From: Kingella_B sp963529665
Lineage (GTDB): Bacteria > Pseudomonadota > Gammaproteobacteria > Burkholderiales > Neisseriaceae
Assembly: GCA_963529665.1 (NCBI GenBank)
Contig: CAUSAG010000014.1
Span: 1 to 58,374, forward strand
Length of the DNA: 58,374 nucleotides
Reading direction: 5' to 3'
Shown here: piece by piece, positions 43,062 through 51,714 of the stretch
Layout of the letters: each line of letters opens with the position of its first letter
Numbering within the stretch: position 1 is the stretch's first letter
Position numbers and translations under genes: made by a program
Notes under the pieces: model-generated
Told to the model about the DNA's origin: nothing
Database searches by the model: none
Seen by the model: only the letters and a program-made list of their open reading frames with translations

Positions 43062-44774
43062 ATGTCTCACACCAAACGCATCGCTACCCGTCCCATCAAC
43101 CCCCAACTGCAATCCGCGCTGCAAGCCGCAGGTGCCAACCCGCTCATCGCCCAGCTCTACGCCGCACGCAATGTTGCCGACAGCAGCGAATTAAACGACA
43201 GCCTGAAACAGCTTATCCCCTACACCCAGCTCACCAACTGCACCGCCGCCGCCAGTCGCCTTGCCGATGCCATCCAAGCCAAGCAAAAAATCCTGATTAT
43301 TGCCGACTATGATGCCGACGGCGCCACTGCATGCAGCGTTGCCATGAAAGGGCTGGCGAGCATGGGCGCAGTGGTGGATTTTTTCGTGCCCAACCGCTTT
43401 GAACACGGCTACGGGCTCACCCCCGAGTTGGCCGACATCGCCCACGCCAAAGGCGCAGATTTAATCGTTACCGTGGACAACGGCATCAGCAGCGCCGAAG
43501 GCGTGGCGCGCGCCAAAGCACTGGGGCTGGACGTGATTGTTACTGATCACCACATCGCAGGCAGCGTGGTGCCCGACTGCATCATCGTGAACCCCAACCA
43601 GCGCGGTTGCACCTTCCCCAGCAAAAGCATCGCTGGCGTGGGCGTGATTTTTTATGTGTTGATTGCGCTGCGAGCCGAATTGCGCGCGCGCGATTATTTT
43701 TCAGGCTGCCTTAACATCGCCGAGCCAAAACTGGACGAGCTGCTGGATTTGGTGGCACTCGGCACAGTTGCCGACGTAGTCGCGCTGGACCACAACAACC
43801 GCATTCTCGTGTCGCAAGGCTTAAAACGCATTCGCGCGGGCAAAATGAGCCACGGCATCCGCGCCCTGTTCCAAACCGCCCGATGCAGCGCGCAAAAAGC
43901 CCAGCCGTTTGACTTCGGCTACAAAATCGCCCCGCGCATCAACGCCGCAGGGCGGCTAGACGATATGTCCATCGGCATCGCCTGCCTGCTTTCAGGCAGC
44001 CTGAACGAAGCCGAAAACATGGCGGGCGAGCTGAACGAACTCAACCAAACGCGCCAAGAAATTGAACAAGAAATGCTCACCGACATCCTTGCCGATTGCC
44101 CCAGCGCATTGCCTGCTGAACAAACCACGCTGTGCGTGTACCGCGACAGCTTTCACCAAGGCGTGGTGGGCATTGTTGCCAGCCGTTTGAAAGAAAAATT
44201 TTACCGCCCCGTGTTCGTGTTCGCGCCCGACGATGATGGCAACTATCGCGGCTCGGGGCGCAGCATCGCAGGCGTGCATCTGCGCGATGTGCTGGATGCC
44301 ATTTCCAAACGCGCGCCCGAAATCATCATCAAATTTGGTGGACACGCGATGGCGGCAGGACTCACGCTGCGTTCAGGCAGCCTGAAAACCTTTGGCGATT
44401 TGTTTGAAGACATCGTGCGCAGCCAAGTGAACGAAGATACGCTCTCGCAAACCTTTCTCACCGACGGCAGCCTGAAAGCCAGCGACATCACCCTTGCCAA
44501 CGCCCAGCTCATCAACGCGCAAATTTGGGGGCAAGGCTTCCCGCCGCCCAGCTTTGCCGACACGTTTCAAGTTATCCGCCAGCAAAGCATGGGCGCAGAC
44601 AAAAAACACACCAAAGCATGGCTTGCCAAAGAGGGGCAAGAGTTCGAAGCCATGTTTTGGCGCTGCGAAGACACGCTGCCGCGCAACATCCGCGTGGTGT
44701 ATCGCCCCACGGTGAACGAATGGAAAGGCAATACGGAATTGCAGCTTTATGTGGATTATTGGGAAGCGGCGTAG
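43062..44774 (+). CDS. recJ: single-stranded-DNA-specific exonuclease RecJ
   Basis: A 5'-3' exonuclease on single-stranded DNA acting in recombination and mismatch repair, relevant in a naturally transformable organism. The 570-residue protein has the DHH-family motifs IIADYDADGATACSVAM near residue 77 and VTDHHIAG near 160. The DHHA1 domain (KFGGHAMAAGLTL) and C-terminal OB fold follow. Several DUS copies are read as FSGCLN, SGSLN, SGSLKT and DGSLKAS. The ATG at 43062 has no good ribosome site; a DUS sits just upstream. Confidence 0.94.
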   Translation: MSHTKRIATRPINPQLQSALQAAGANPLIAQLYAARNVADSSELNDSLKQLIPYTQLTNCTAAASRLADAIQAKQKILIIADYDADGATACSVAMKGLASMGAVVDFFVPNRFEHGYGLTPELADIAHAKGADLIVTVDNGISSAEGVARAKALGLDVIVTDHHIAGSVVPDCIIVNPNQRGCTFPSKSIAGVGVIFYVLIALRAELRARDYFSGCLNIAEPKLDELLDLVALGTVADVVALDHNNRILVSQGLKRIRAGKMSHGIRALFQTARCSAQKAQPFDFGYKIAPRINAAGRLDDMSIGIACLLSGSLNEAENMAGELNELNQTRQEIEQEMLTDILADCPSALPAEQTTLCVYRDSFHQGVVGIVASRLKEKFYRPVFVFAPDDDGNYRGSGRSIAGVHLRDVLDAISKRAPEIIIKFGGHAMAAGLTLRSGSLKTFGDLFEDIVRSQVNEDTLSQTFLTDGSLKASDITLANAQLINAQIWGQGFPPPSFADTFQVIRQQSMGADKKHTKAWLAKEGQEFEAMFWRCEDTLPRNIRVVYRPTVNEWKGNTELQLYVDYWEAA

Positions 44775-44897
44775 TTTGAGGCAGCCTGAAAATGGGCGCG
44801 GTGCGTTTCAGCCAAGCTAAGCCATGTTGAATCGTTGATTTTCAGGCTGCCTAAACGCGGGCGCGATGTTTAGGCAGCCTGAAAAGGGTTTGCGCGC

Positions 44898-44947
44898 GGG
44901 GTGCAGGGGCTTGCCCCTGCTCGTGGTAGGCGGCGAAACGCCTGCTC
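44898..44947. repeat. 50-bp double-hairpin repeat, copy 2
   Basis: Identical to 37177-37226. It lies in the 303-base gap between the convergent recJ and truB genes, together with five DUS copies in various states. I see no gene in the gap. Confidence 0.8.
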
Positions 44948-45077
44948 TGGCGAAGGATAAAGAATGTTGAAAAGCAGCCTGAAAGCGTGTTGAGCCGTTG
45001 GTTTTGGCTTCACTCGTTTTTAGGTTTAGGCTGCCTTTTGCTGTGATGGTGTTGAACAAATTTGATTTCGCCCTGCT

Positions 45078-46007
45078 CTATTCTGCCGCTTGGCTGGTAT
45101 TCATCAGCCGTATGGCTTTCAGGCTGCCGTAATGGCTGAAATATTCTACTAAGCCGATAAACACGCCGTTTTCGTCGTAGGCACGAAGTGGCGTGTTGCT
45201 TCTCAGGCTGCCGCTGGGGGGGTGGCTGGCGGTTTGCCCGAAGCGCAGTTTGCGGGCGGCTTCGTGGTTGATGTCAATGCGCGGCAGGTGTTGCACTAGG
45301 GCATCGCAGGGCAGCAGCAGGGCATCGCGTTCGGCTTCGGCTAGGGCGGCGATGGCGTCTAGTGTGTGGGTTTGGGCGATGTTAAAGCCTGCGGTGGCGG
45401 TGCGGCGCAGGGCGGTGAGATGGGCGTAGGTGCCAAGCTGTTTGGCGATGTCTTCGGCAAGGGTGCGGATGTAGGTGCCTTTGCTGCATTGCACGGCGAT
45501 GGTGGCTTGCGGCGGGGCAAATTGTTGGATGTGGATGTGTTGGATGGTGATGTCGCGGGCTTTGCGCTCGATGACGATGCCTTGGCGGGCGTATTCGTAG
45601 AGCGGTTTGCCGTTGTGTTTGAGCGCGGAAAACATGGGCGGCACTTGGCGGATGTTGCCAGTGAGTGCGGCGCAGGCAGCCTGAAATTCGCTGAGACTGA
45701 TGTCGCTGCGCCCTGTGGCGATGATGTCGCCTTCGGCATCGCCTGTGGTGCTGGCTTCGCCGAGTTTGAGCGTGGCGGTGTAGGCTTTGTCGGCATCCAG
45801 CAGGTATTGGGCGAATTTGGTGGCTTCGCCAAAGCAGATGGGCAGCACGCCTGTGGCAAGCGGGTCTAGCACGCCTGTGTGCCCTGCTTTTTCGGCGCGA
45901 TACAGGCGGCGGGCTTGTTGCAAGGCGGTGTTGCTGGATAGGTTGAGCGGTTTGTCTAGCAAAAGAACGCCGCTGATGGGGCGTTTGCTGGGTTTGTTTG
46001 CGGTCAT
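45078..46007 (-). CDS. truB: tRNA pseudouridine(55) synthase
   Basis: Forms pseudouridine 55 in the T loop of tRNAs. The 309-residue protein has SGVLLLDKPLNLSSNTAL near the N-terminus, the catalytic Asp in GHTGVLDPLATGVLPI, and KAYTATLKLG. YEYARQGIVIERKARDI and the C-terminal PUA-like part follow. It starts 90 bases after the end of the apbE gene, with a DUS-pair hairpin in between, so it is probably a separate unit from the nos cluster. Confidence 0.94.
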   Translation of the reverse strand: MTANKPSKRPISGVLLLDKPLNLSSNTALQQARRLYRAEKAGHTGVLDPLATGVLPICFGEATKFAQYLLDADKAYTATLKLGEASTTGDAEGDIIATGRSDISLSEFQAACAALTGNIRQVPPMFSALKHNGKPLYEYARQGIVIERKARDITIQHIHIQQFAPPQATIAVQCSKGTYIRTLAEDIAKQLGTYAHLTALRRTATAGFNIAQTHTLDAIAALAEAERDALLLPCDALVQHLPRIDINHEAARKLRFGQTASHPPSGSLRSNTPLRAYDENGVFIGLVEYFSHYGSLKAIRLMNTSQAAE

Positions 46008-46030
46008 ATTGGGGTGGATAAGGATAAATT

Positions 46031-46061
46031 GGCAGCCTGAAAATGGGTTTCAGGCTGCCTT
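46031..46061 (-). terminator. DUS-pair hairpin at the end of the nos cluster
   Basis: GGCAGCCTGAAA and TTTCAGGCTGCC pair over a short loop between apbE and truB, the probable end of the nos transcription unit. Confidence 0.55.
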
Positions 46062-46096
46062 TGCTGTGTAAAAGGGTGGAATGTGGGCAAATAGTT

Positions 46097-47080
46097 TTAG
46101 CCGTATGTTTTCACTTTGCCATCCAGCGCAATCACCCATGCTTTGATGTCGCCGCGTTGTTTTACCGCGTTTTGGATAACGCTTTCGCTGCTCACGGCAA
46201 AGGCAGTGGACAGCGCATCGGCAAGGGCGGCTTGGTTGGCGCGCACGCTGATGCTTTGATAGCGCGGGCTGCTGCCGCCTGTTTTGGGGTTGAATAGATG
46301 AGTGAACTGCCCTGCTTGGTCAAAATGCGTGCCGTAGCCGCCTGATGTGGCAAGGGCTTGGTTGTCTAGCGGGATTTGGAACAGCGTGCCTTTTTCGTTT
46401 TTGGGGTCGCGCACGCTGGCTTGCTCGGGGTGTTGGTGCTGCGGGTCTAGGTGGCGCAGTTCGCCCAAATCAACGATGGCGTGGGCAAGCCCTGCTTTTT
46501 CTAACAGCTGGGTAACGCGGTCGGTGATGTAGCCTTGGGCGATGCCGTTGAGCGTGATGCCCATTTTGGGTTGGGTGAAGCGAACTTCGCTGTTGCTAAA
46601 TTGAACGTGTTGCAAGCCGATGTGTTTAACCGCGGCGGCGATATGGGGCGGCGGTGTTTTGCTGTTGGGGTGTTTGCTGAACCATTCGGCATAGAGATTC
46701 CACAGGCTTTGCACGGTGGGGTCAAACGCGCCTTGGGTGAGCTGGTGCACATAGCGGCTTTGGCTCAACACGGCAAGCAAATCGGGGGATGGGTTTTTCA
46801 GGCTGCCTGTGCGGTTGAGCTGTTTGATTTGGCTGTCGTCGCGATACAGGCTGAATACTTTTTCTAGGCGGCTCACTTCGTCGATGCTGCGTTTAATCAG
46901 GCTTTGGGCAACGGCAGGGTTGGGATGATACAGGCGAAGTTCTGCGCCTGAGCCAAGCGCAACGCCTTGCCATAGGGCGGGCTTGATGGCGCTATCGGCG
47001 GTTTGGGCGCGGGAGAGCGGCAGCAATGCGCTGGCGGTGGTGGCAGCGGTGATGCGGATAAAGCGGCGGCGGGTAAGCAT
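46097..47080 (-). CDS. nosX: FAD:protein FMN transferase (ApbE/NosX)
   Basis: ApbE enzymes attach FMN covalently to threonine in target proteins. NosX is the version that serves NosR. The 327-residue product has a Tat-type signal (TRRRFIRITAATTASALLPLSRA), SRLEKVFSLYRDDSQIKQLNRTG near residue 68, the catalytic-domain segment GITLNGIAQGYITDRV, DLGELRHLD, and the C-terminal RYQSISVRANQAALADALSTAF. AAAGGACACAATC precedes the ATG. It is last in the nos cluster, and NosR carries a matching TGAT acceptor at Thr161. Confidence 0.9.
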   Translation of the reverse strand: MLTRRRFIRITAATTASALLPLSRAQTADSAIKPALWQGVALGSGAELRLYHPNPAVAQSLIKRSIDEVSRLEKVFSLYRDDSQIKQLNRTGSLKNPSPDLLAVLSQSRYVHQLTQGAFDPTVQSLWNLYAEWFSKHPNSKTPPPHIAAAVKHIGLQHVQFSNSEVRFTQPKMGITLNGIAQGYITDRVTQLLEKAGLAHAIVDLGELRHLDPQHQHPEQASVRDPKNEKGTLFQIPLDNQALATSGGYGTHFDQAGQFTHLFNPKTGGSSPRYQSISVRANQAALADALSTAFAVSSESVIQNAVKQRGDIKAWVIALDGKVKTYG

Positions 47081-47120
47081 GATTGTGTCCTTTGATACAA
47101 GTGTTTTAACGTTGGCGGCG

Positions 47121-47163
47121 TTTTCAGGCTGCCTTTGCAGCTTGGCATAAGGCAGCCTGAAAA
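47121..47163 (-). terminator. DUS-pair hairpin between nosL and apbE
   Basis: TTTTCAGGCTGCCTT at 47121-47135 and its exact inverse at 47149-47163 form a 15-bp stem. Confidence 0.5.
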
Positions 47164-47166
47164 GGC

Positions 47167-47790
47167 TTAATGATTGGCAGATGCGGCAGGCGGCATGGCA
47201 TGGTTATGCACGGGCGCAGATGGCGCAACAGGTGCGCTGGCAGGATTGCCAGTTTTGGCGGCGGTGCCAAGCACGGGGTTGGCGTAGATAAAGCTGTCTG
47301 GCACGTCGTCAAATTTCACGATGCGCCCGCCGTTTTTGTTCACAAATTCTTGCGCTTTTGCCATATCGGAAAACGGGATGGCATCTTGCGTGCCCATGCC
47401 GCCGATGTAGTTGCTTTCAATCACATAATTGGCGGTTTTGGCATCTATCCATTTGGCGTTGTTGGTGAAGGGTTTGTGCCATTCGTCGTCGGTGGCGTTG
47501 CTCATATCGGTTACATAAATGGCGGCGATGTCTTTGGGTTCGCCTGGGTGGCGCACAAAGTTGAAAATTTGGGTTACGGTGGAGAACCACAACGCTTCGC
47601 CTGGCTTGCTTTCTAGGAAGATTTGCGCTTTGGGCCCGTTGTGTTCGGGCAGATTCATGGTGCAGTAATAGCCTTTGGCATCATCGCTGATGGCTTGGGG
47701 CTGCGGTTTGTTTTCGGCGCTGTTGCTGCTTTCGCCGCCGCAAGCGGCTAGGGCAGTGGCAAGCAATAAGGTGGCGAGAAGTTTTTTCAT
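47167..47790 (-). CDS. nosL: copper chaperone lipoprotein NosL
   Basis: NosL is an outer- or inner-membrane-anchored periplasmic protein that delivers copper(I) for the NosZ cluster. The 207-residue product has a lipobox (LATALAACGG, Cys17) and the metal-binding CxM in GYYCTMNLPEHNGPKAQIFL. It ends the domain with VESNYIGGMGTQDAIPFSD and AQEFVNKNGGRIVKFDD. The last 35 or so residues are an Ala/Pro/His/Met-rich tail (PVHNHAMPPAASANH), not a usual part of NosL as I know it; it might bind copper. AAGGAATCCCATC precedes the ATG. Confidence 0.9.
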   Translation of the reverse strand: MKKLLATLLLATALAACGGESSNSAENKPQPQAISDDAKGYYCTMNLPEHNGPKAQIFLESKPGEALWFSTVTQIFNFVRHPGEPKDIAAIYVTDMSNATDDEWHKPFTNNAKWIDAKTANYVIESNYIGGMGTQDAIPFSDMAKAQEFVNKNGGRIVKFDDVPDSFIYANPVLGTAAKTGNPASAPVAPSAPVHNHAMPPAASANH

Positions 47791-47877
47791 GATGGGATTC
47801 CTTGTGTGCAGGATTGGGTTTCAGGCTGCCTGAGTGGCTAGGAGTGTGGTTGCAAGGTGGGATAATCAGCAAGGGGC

Positions 47878-47921
47878 GTTTTCAGGCTGCCTTTGCAAAC
47901 TGCCTAAGGCAGCCTGAAAAC
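47878..47921 (-). terminator. DUS-pair hairpin before nosL
   Basis: GTTTTCAGGCTGCCTT and its exact inverse form a 16-bp stem in the 152-base gap between the small membrane protein gene and nosL. Confidence 0.5.
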
Positions 47922-47942
47922 AAGATGGGCAATCGGAACGGG

Positions 47943-48215
47943 CTATTTAAAATCTTCCCAGTCTTCGGGGCGATGCGCCGTGTTCTCATAAATAAAACAA
48001 AGATAGGCTATGCACAGCAAATTGATAAAGCTGCCGATGCCGAAAATCCAGTCGTCTAAAAAGTCCAAAAACGTGATGCGGCTGGCAAACCCCATCAGCA
48101 GCGAGATAACGATGATGGTACGCCATGCGTAGCGGGTCATGTGCCAGTAGTAGCGCCAGCGCTCGCCCATTTCTTCGCGCCATTGGCGGTAGCTGGTTTT
48201 GATTTGCTGCCACAT
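47943..48215 (-). CDS. 90-residue membrane protein in the nos cluster, function unknown
   Basis: The product begins with a Trp/Arg/Tyr-rich amphipathic part (MWQQIKTSYRQWREEM, then GERWRYYWHMTRYAWR) and has two hydrophobic segments at about residues 34-49 and 58-74 (GIGSFINLLCIAYLCFI). An acidic tail ends it (HRPEDWEDFK). Both ends are therefore probably cytoplasmic. The strong ribosome site AAAGGAGCGAAT supports a real gene. I do not recognise it as one of the named nos proteins. Its place between nosY and nosL, all on one strand, suggests a part in copper-cluster assembly or in the NosFY transporter, by context only. Confidence 0.8.
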   Translation of the reverse strand: MWQQIKTSYRQWREEMGERWRYYWHMTRYAWRTIIVISLLMGFASRITFLDFLDDWIFGIGSFINLLCIAYLCFIYENTAHRPEDWEDFK

Positions 48216-48256
48216 ATTCGCTCCTTTCGGATAAACGTTTTCAGGCTGCCTTTGCG

Positions 48257-49087
48257 CTAAATTTGCCTGCGGCTAAACAACCATGCTGCCAGCGCAAAAG
48301 GCACAACAATCCAGCCAATTTGCGCGGCAACAAGCACAGTTTTGGTCAAACCAATTTGCCCGCTCAACCCCGCCATACCCGAATACATGGCGGTGTTTTC
48401 AAAGCCTGTTAGGTTCAGCAGGCGATAGATGTCGGTGGGGTTAAACAACAACACGTTTTCCAACAGCTTGGCAGTGATGCGGTGTTTGCTATCGGCAACC
48501 AAAATGCCCAGCAACGCCATATCAAAAATCACCACAAAAAACAGCCACACGCCAATCGCCAGACCAGCCGCTGTGCCACGCTCTTTCACTTTCGCGCTAA
48601 TCAAATAGCCCAGCGACAAAAACGCCGCGCCCAGCAAAATGCTGGCAACAATCAGCAAGAAAAACGGCTTCCATGCGGCAGCCTGAAAACCGCCAAACTG
48701 CCATTGCAAAATCAGCCCCGCCGCACCATAGCCAATGGTGGTGGCAACCGAAAGCAAAATGGTATGCCCAATAAACTTGCCCACCAAAATCTGCCAGCGC
48801 GAGATGGGATAGCTTAGCAGCAGCGCCATTGTGCCGCGTTCAATTTCGCCGATGAGCGCGTCATACGACATCAGCATGGCAATCAGCGGCACCAAAAAAA
48901 TAGACAAGCTAGATAGGCTCACCACGGTTACGGTGAGCGGATCCACTTTCACGCTGCCGGTGGGCGTGCTGCCCATAAAACCCAGCGCAAGGGCAAGGGC
49001 AAACATCAAAATGGTGGCGGCAAGCACCCAGCGGTTGCGGAGATTATCGCGGATTTCTTTTTGAGCGATGATAAGGGTGGGGGACAT
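48257..49087 (-). CDS. nosY: NosY, ABC permease for N2O reductase maturation
   Basis: The membrane half of the NosFY transporter that works with NosD to supply sulfur for the CuZ cluster. The 276-residue protein has about six membrane segments. IIAQKEIRDNLRNRWVLAATI begins it, with EIERGTMALLLSYPISRWQILVGKF in the middle, the usual NosY/ABC-2 pattern. AAAGGAAACTC precedes the ATG. nosF lies 108 bases upstream, with a DUS module (49131-49175) in the gap. Confidence 0.93.
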   Translation of the reverse strand: MSPTLIIAQKEIRDNLRNRWVLAATILMFALALALGFMGSTPTGSVKVDPLTVTVVSLSSLSIFLVPLIAMLMSYDALIGEIERGTMALLLSYPISRWQILVGKFIGHTILLSVATTIGYGAAGLILQWQFGGFQAAAWKPFFLLIVASILLGAAFLSLGYLISAKVKERGTAAGLAIGVWLFFVVIFDMALLGILVADSKHRITAKLLENVLLFNPTDIYRLLNLTGFENTAMYSGMAGLSGQIGLTKTVLVAAQIGWIVVPFALAAWLFSRRQI

Positions 49088-49130
49088 GAGTTTCCTTTGG
49101 GATGGTGTGTGCGGTGTGGCAAGGCATGGC

Positions 49131-49175
49131 GTTTTAGCTTCGCTGAAACTCGCTTCGCTCGTTTTCAGGCTGCCT
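49131..49175 (-). repeat. DUS-GAAGCTAAAAC module between nosF and nosY
   Basis: In reverse orientation this reads DUS, CGAGCGAAGCGAGTTTCAGC, GAAGCTAAAAC. It is nearly the same as the module at 37245-37290. Confidence 0.65.
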
Positions 49176-49195
49176 TTGGCATCTGCCGAGATGGT

Positions 49196-50092
49196 TTACA
49201 CATCTTCGCGTTTTAAAAACTCGGCATACACTTCGTCTAATGTGGGGGTGTGGATGTCAATTTCAGCGATGTTATCCAAGCTGCCCAGCTCTTGGATGCG
49301 CGCGGCTTTTTCGTTGGCTTGGCATTCGCTGATGTAGCGATTCGGGCTATCGGGCACGCTGTACCAATGCTTTGGCAACGCGGTTTCGCGCACCAGTTTT
49401 ACATTGATGCTCACAGGCAGACCACTTTGCACTTGCAATTCGCGCATATTGCCATCCGCCAGCTTTCTGCCATTTTTCATCACCACCACGCGATCGGCGT
49501 GTCCATCCAGCTCGGCAAGCGCGTGGGTGCACAGCAACACAGTTGCGCCTTGGGTTTTCAGCTCGTGCACAATTTGGTAAAACAATTGGCGCGAAGCGGG
49601 GTCTAGCCCTGTGGTGGGTTCGTCAAACAACAAAACTTGCGGCGCGCCAAGCAAGGCTTGGGCAAGCGCCAGCCGCTGCCGCATCCCTTTGGAATACGCA
49701 CCCACGCGCTTATGCGCCGATTGAGCAATGCCCACCCGTTCCAGCAAGGCGTGATTGCCTTTGGTGTCCACGCCTTTAAGCTTGGCGTAAAAATCCATGG
49801 TTTCTTTGCCCGTTAAGCTCGGATGCAGGGCAACGATTTCGGGCAAATAGCCAATTTTGCGGCGGATTTCGGCGGCGCGGCTGCCCGATACGTTTTCGCC
49901 AAATAGGGTTACGCTGCCTTGGGTGGGATGGATTAAGCCGAGTATCAGCTTCATCATGGTGGATTTGCCCGCGCCATTATGCCCCGCCAAGCCAACGCAT
50001 TCGCCTGCTTCTAAGGTTAAATCAACTTCGTTTACGGCTTTTTGCGTGCCGTATTGTTTGGTTACTTTGGATAGAACGAGATGTGTGGTCAT
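49196..50092 (-). CDS. nosF: NosF, ABC ATPase for N2O reductase maturation
   Basis: The cytoplasmic ATPase of the NosFY transporter. The 298-residue protein has Walker A GHNGAGKSTMMKLIL near residue 38, signature YSKGMRQRLALAQALLG, and Walker B VLLFDEPTTGLDP with a switch His in CTHALAEL. The C-terminal 80 residues extend beyond the ATPase core, as in other NosF. I start it at ATG 50092 (MTTHLVLSKVTKQYG); the longer reading adds DUS-encoded residues. Confidence 0.94.
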   Translation of the reverse strand: MTTHLVLSKVTKQYGTQKAVNEVDLTLEAGECVGLAGHNGAGKSTMMKLILGLIHPTQGSVTLFGENVSGSRAAEIRRKIGYLPEIVALHPSLTGKETMDFYAKLKGVDTKGNHALLERVGIAQSAHKRVGAYSKGMRQRLALAQALLGAPQVLLFDEPTTGLDPASRQLFYQIVHELKTQGATVLLCTHALAELDGHADRVVVMKNGRKLADGNMRELQVQSGLPVSINVKLVRETALPKHWYSVPDSPNRYISECQANEKAARIQELGSLDNIAEIDIHTPTLDEVYAEFLKREDV

Positions 50093-50212
50093 GTTTTGCT
50101 CATGTGATAAAGGGTTTTCAGGCTGCCTAAATGGGCTGGGCAATGCTTTATGCGGTTTGCCGTTTTCAGGCTGCCTTTATTGTGTGTGCGCTTTAAGGCA
50201 GCCTGAAAATCA

Positions 50213-51508
50213 TCAGGCGGTGCCTTTTTCTTTTGCCCGTATTTCGCGCAAACGCAGCAAGGCAGGCGTCTCGGGCATCACCATCAAGGGGCGGCTATCG
50301 GTCATGCCGCCAGGCAAGATGGCAGGAAATTCTTGTTGCGCCCATTTTACAATGCTCACCGCAGGGCTGTTCATCAGCAGGCGGGCAGATGGCGCGCGCC
50401 ATAGGATTTGGTCGGTGATGTTGTTGGGCTTGTATGCCGTGTCGGCGATGCCGTCGCCATCTAGGTCAAACGCGCTGTTGTCGCTCCAATAATTGCCTTT
50501 GCCGCCGTCTGCCCAATCCATAAAACGCGTGCCAACGTATTTAATCTGGATGTGGTTGTTCACAAAGGCATTTTCTCGGATGGTGTTGCCTTCTGCCGCG
50601 CCTGAAAAATGGATGCCCATTTCGCAGCCTTCAAAATGGTTGTTGGTGAATTGGTTGTTATTGGCGTTGTAGAGATACACGCATTTGGGCGATTTCTCCA
50701 CCGCATTGCCAACGATAATGGATTCGTTGGTGTAGTTCAGCATGATGCCTTGGTCTATATTGTTGTAGGAAACGTTGTCACGCAGCTTGATGTTGGTGGA
50801 AAACATGATGGCATAGCCGATTTTGCTGTTGGATACGATGTTGCCTTCAATTTGGCTGTCGTTGGTGTACATATAATGCACGCCGTAGCGCAAATCGTGG
50901 AAATGGTTGTGGCTAAACGTATTGAAATTGCTGGCGTTGGAAAAAATGCCGTCGCGCCCGTGCGAAATGTCGTTGTAGATGACTTTGGAATTGGGCGCGT
51001 TCCACACGGTTACGCCATTGCCACGCTCGTTTTCGCGCAATTCTTTGTTTCCGATGATGGTGTTGCGCTCCACCAAAGCATTGGGCGCGCCCCAAAGATA
51101 CACGCCCACCGAGTTATCCAAAATATTGTTTTCAACGATGTGGGCGCTATCGGCAGCTTTGTCTAAAAAAATACCCGCGTCCATATTGGGCAGGCTGATG
51201 CCTGATTTGGTTACGGTGATGTGTTTGATGGTTACATTGGGCGCCATCACGCTGATGGTGCGCCCCGTGCGATCGCCTTGAATAATGGCATCGCGCTTGT
51301 CGCTGCCTTCTAGCGTGAGCGGCTTGTTGATGATGATTTTGCCCGTGTATGTGCCCGCCGCAAGGCGCAACGTGTCGCCATCTTGGGCTTGGTCTATCGC
51401 GGCTTGCAAATCTGCGCCCGCGCCAATTTGGATAACTGCAGCTTGGCTGGATGCTGCCCAAAACGACAGGGATAAGGCGATGGCAGTGGCAATGTGTGTT
51501 GATTTCAT
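50213..51508 (-). CDS. nosD: NosD, periplasmic beta-helix maturation protein
   Basis: NosD accepts material from NosFY and helps build the CuZ cluster of NosZ. The 431-residue protein has a signal peptide ending in WAASSQAA near residue 24. It continues with a parallel beta-helix of CASH repeats containing many N-N-x-F/I turns (for example ENNILDNSVGVYLWG, NNHFEGCEMGIHFSG). WSDNSAFDLDGDGIADTAY follows in the C-terminal part. The start codon has a poor ribosome site. It is separated from nosZ by a terminator-like hairpin and a long inverted repeat. Confidence 0.94.
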   Translation of the reverse strand: MKSTHIATAIALSLSFWAASSQAAVIQIGAGADLQAAIDQAQDGDTLRLAAGTYTGKIIINKPLTLEGSDKRDAIIQGDRTGRTISVMAPNVTIKHITVTKSGISLPNMDAGIFLDKAADSAHIVENNILDNSVGVYLWGAPNALVERNTIIGNKELRENERGNGVTVWNAPNSKVIYNDISHGRDGIFSNASNFNTFSHNHFHDLRYGVHYMYTNDSQIEGNIVSNSKIGYAIMFSTNIKLRDNVSYNNIDQGIMLNYTNESIIVGNAVEKSPKCVYLYNANNNQFTNNHFEGCEMGIHFSGAAEGNTIRENAFVNNHIQIKYVGTRFMDWADGGKGNYWSDNSAFDLDGDGIADTAYKPNNITDQILWRAPSARLLMNSPAVSIVKWAQQEFPAILPGGMTDSRPLMVMPETPALLRLREIRAKEKGTA

Positions 51509-51544
51509 TTGTGTGCGTTTTCAGGCTGCCCTGAATGGGGTGTT

Positions 51545-51616
51545 GTTTTAATCGGTAGGCAGCCTGAAAACTGCAAAAGGCTCGCCCTTATTTTCAGGCT
51601 GCCTACCGATTAAAAC
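51545..51616. repeat. perfect 26-bp inverted repeat containing a DUS pair
   Basis: Bases 51545-51570 and 51591-51616 are exact reverse complements with a 20-base loop. The arms consist of GTTTTAATCGGT plus a DUS. This is longer than the other DUS pairs here, which usually match only over the DUS and a few flanking bases. Confidence 0.85.
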
Positions 51617-51714
51617 ATGGCAATGCTAACAAAACACAACACGTTTTCAGGCTGCCTGAAACCATGTTGGCAATGAAGTATATTGAACAATTCGCTTCCC
51701 TACTTGGGAAAATA

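Noticed and set aside
44817..45059. 80-codon minus-strand frame between recJ and truB
   Set aside because: It consists of translated DUS and repeat sequence (GSLNLKTS, FSGCLN, RQPENQ) and has no ribosome site.
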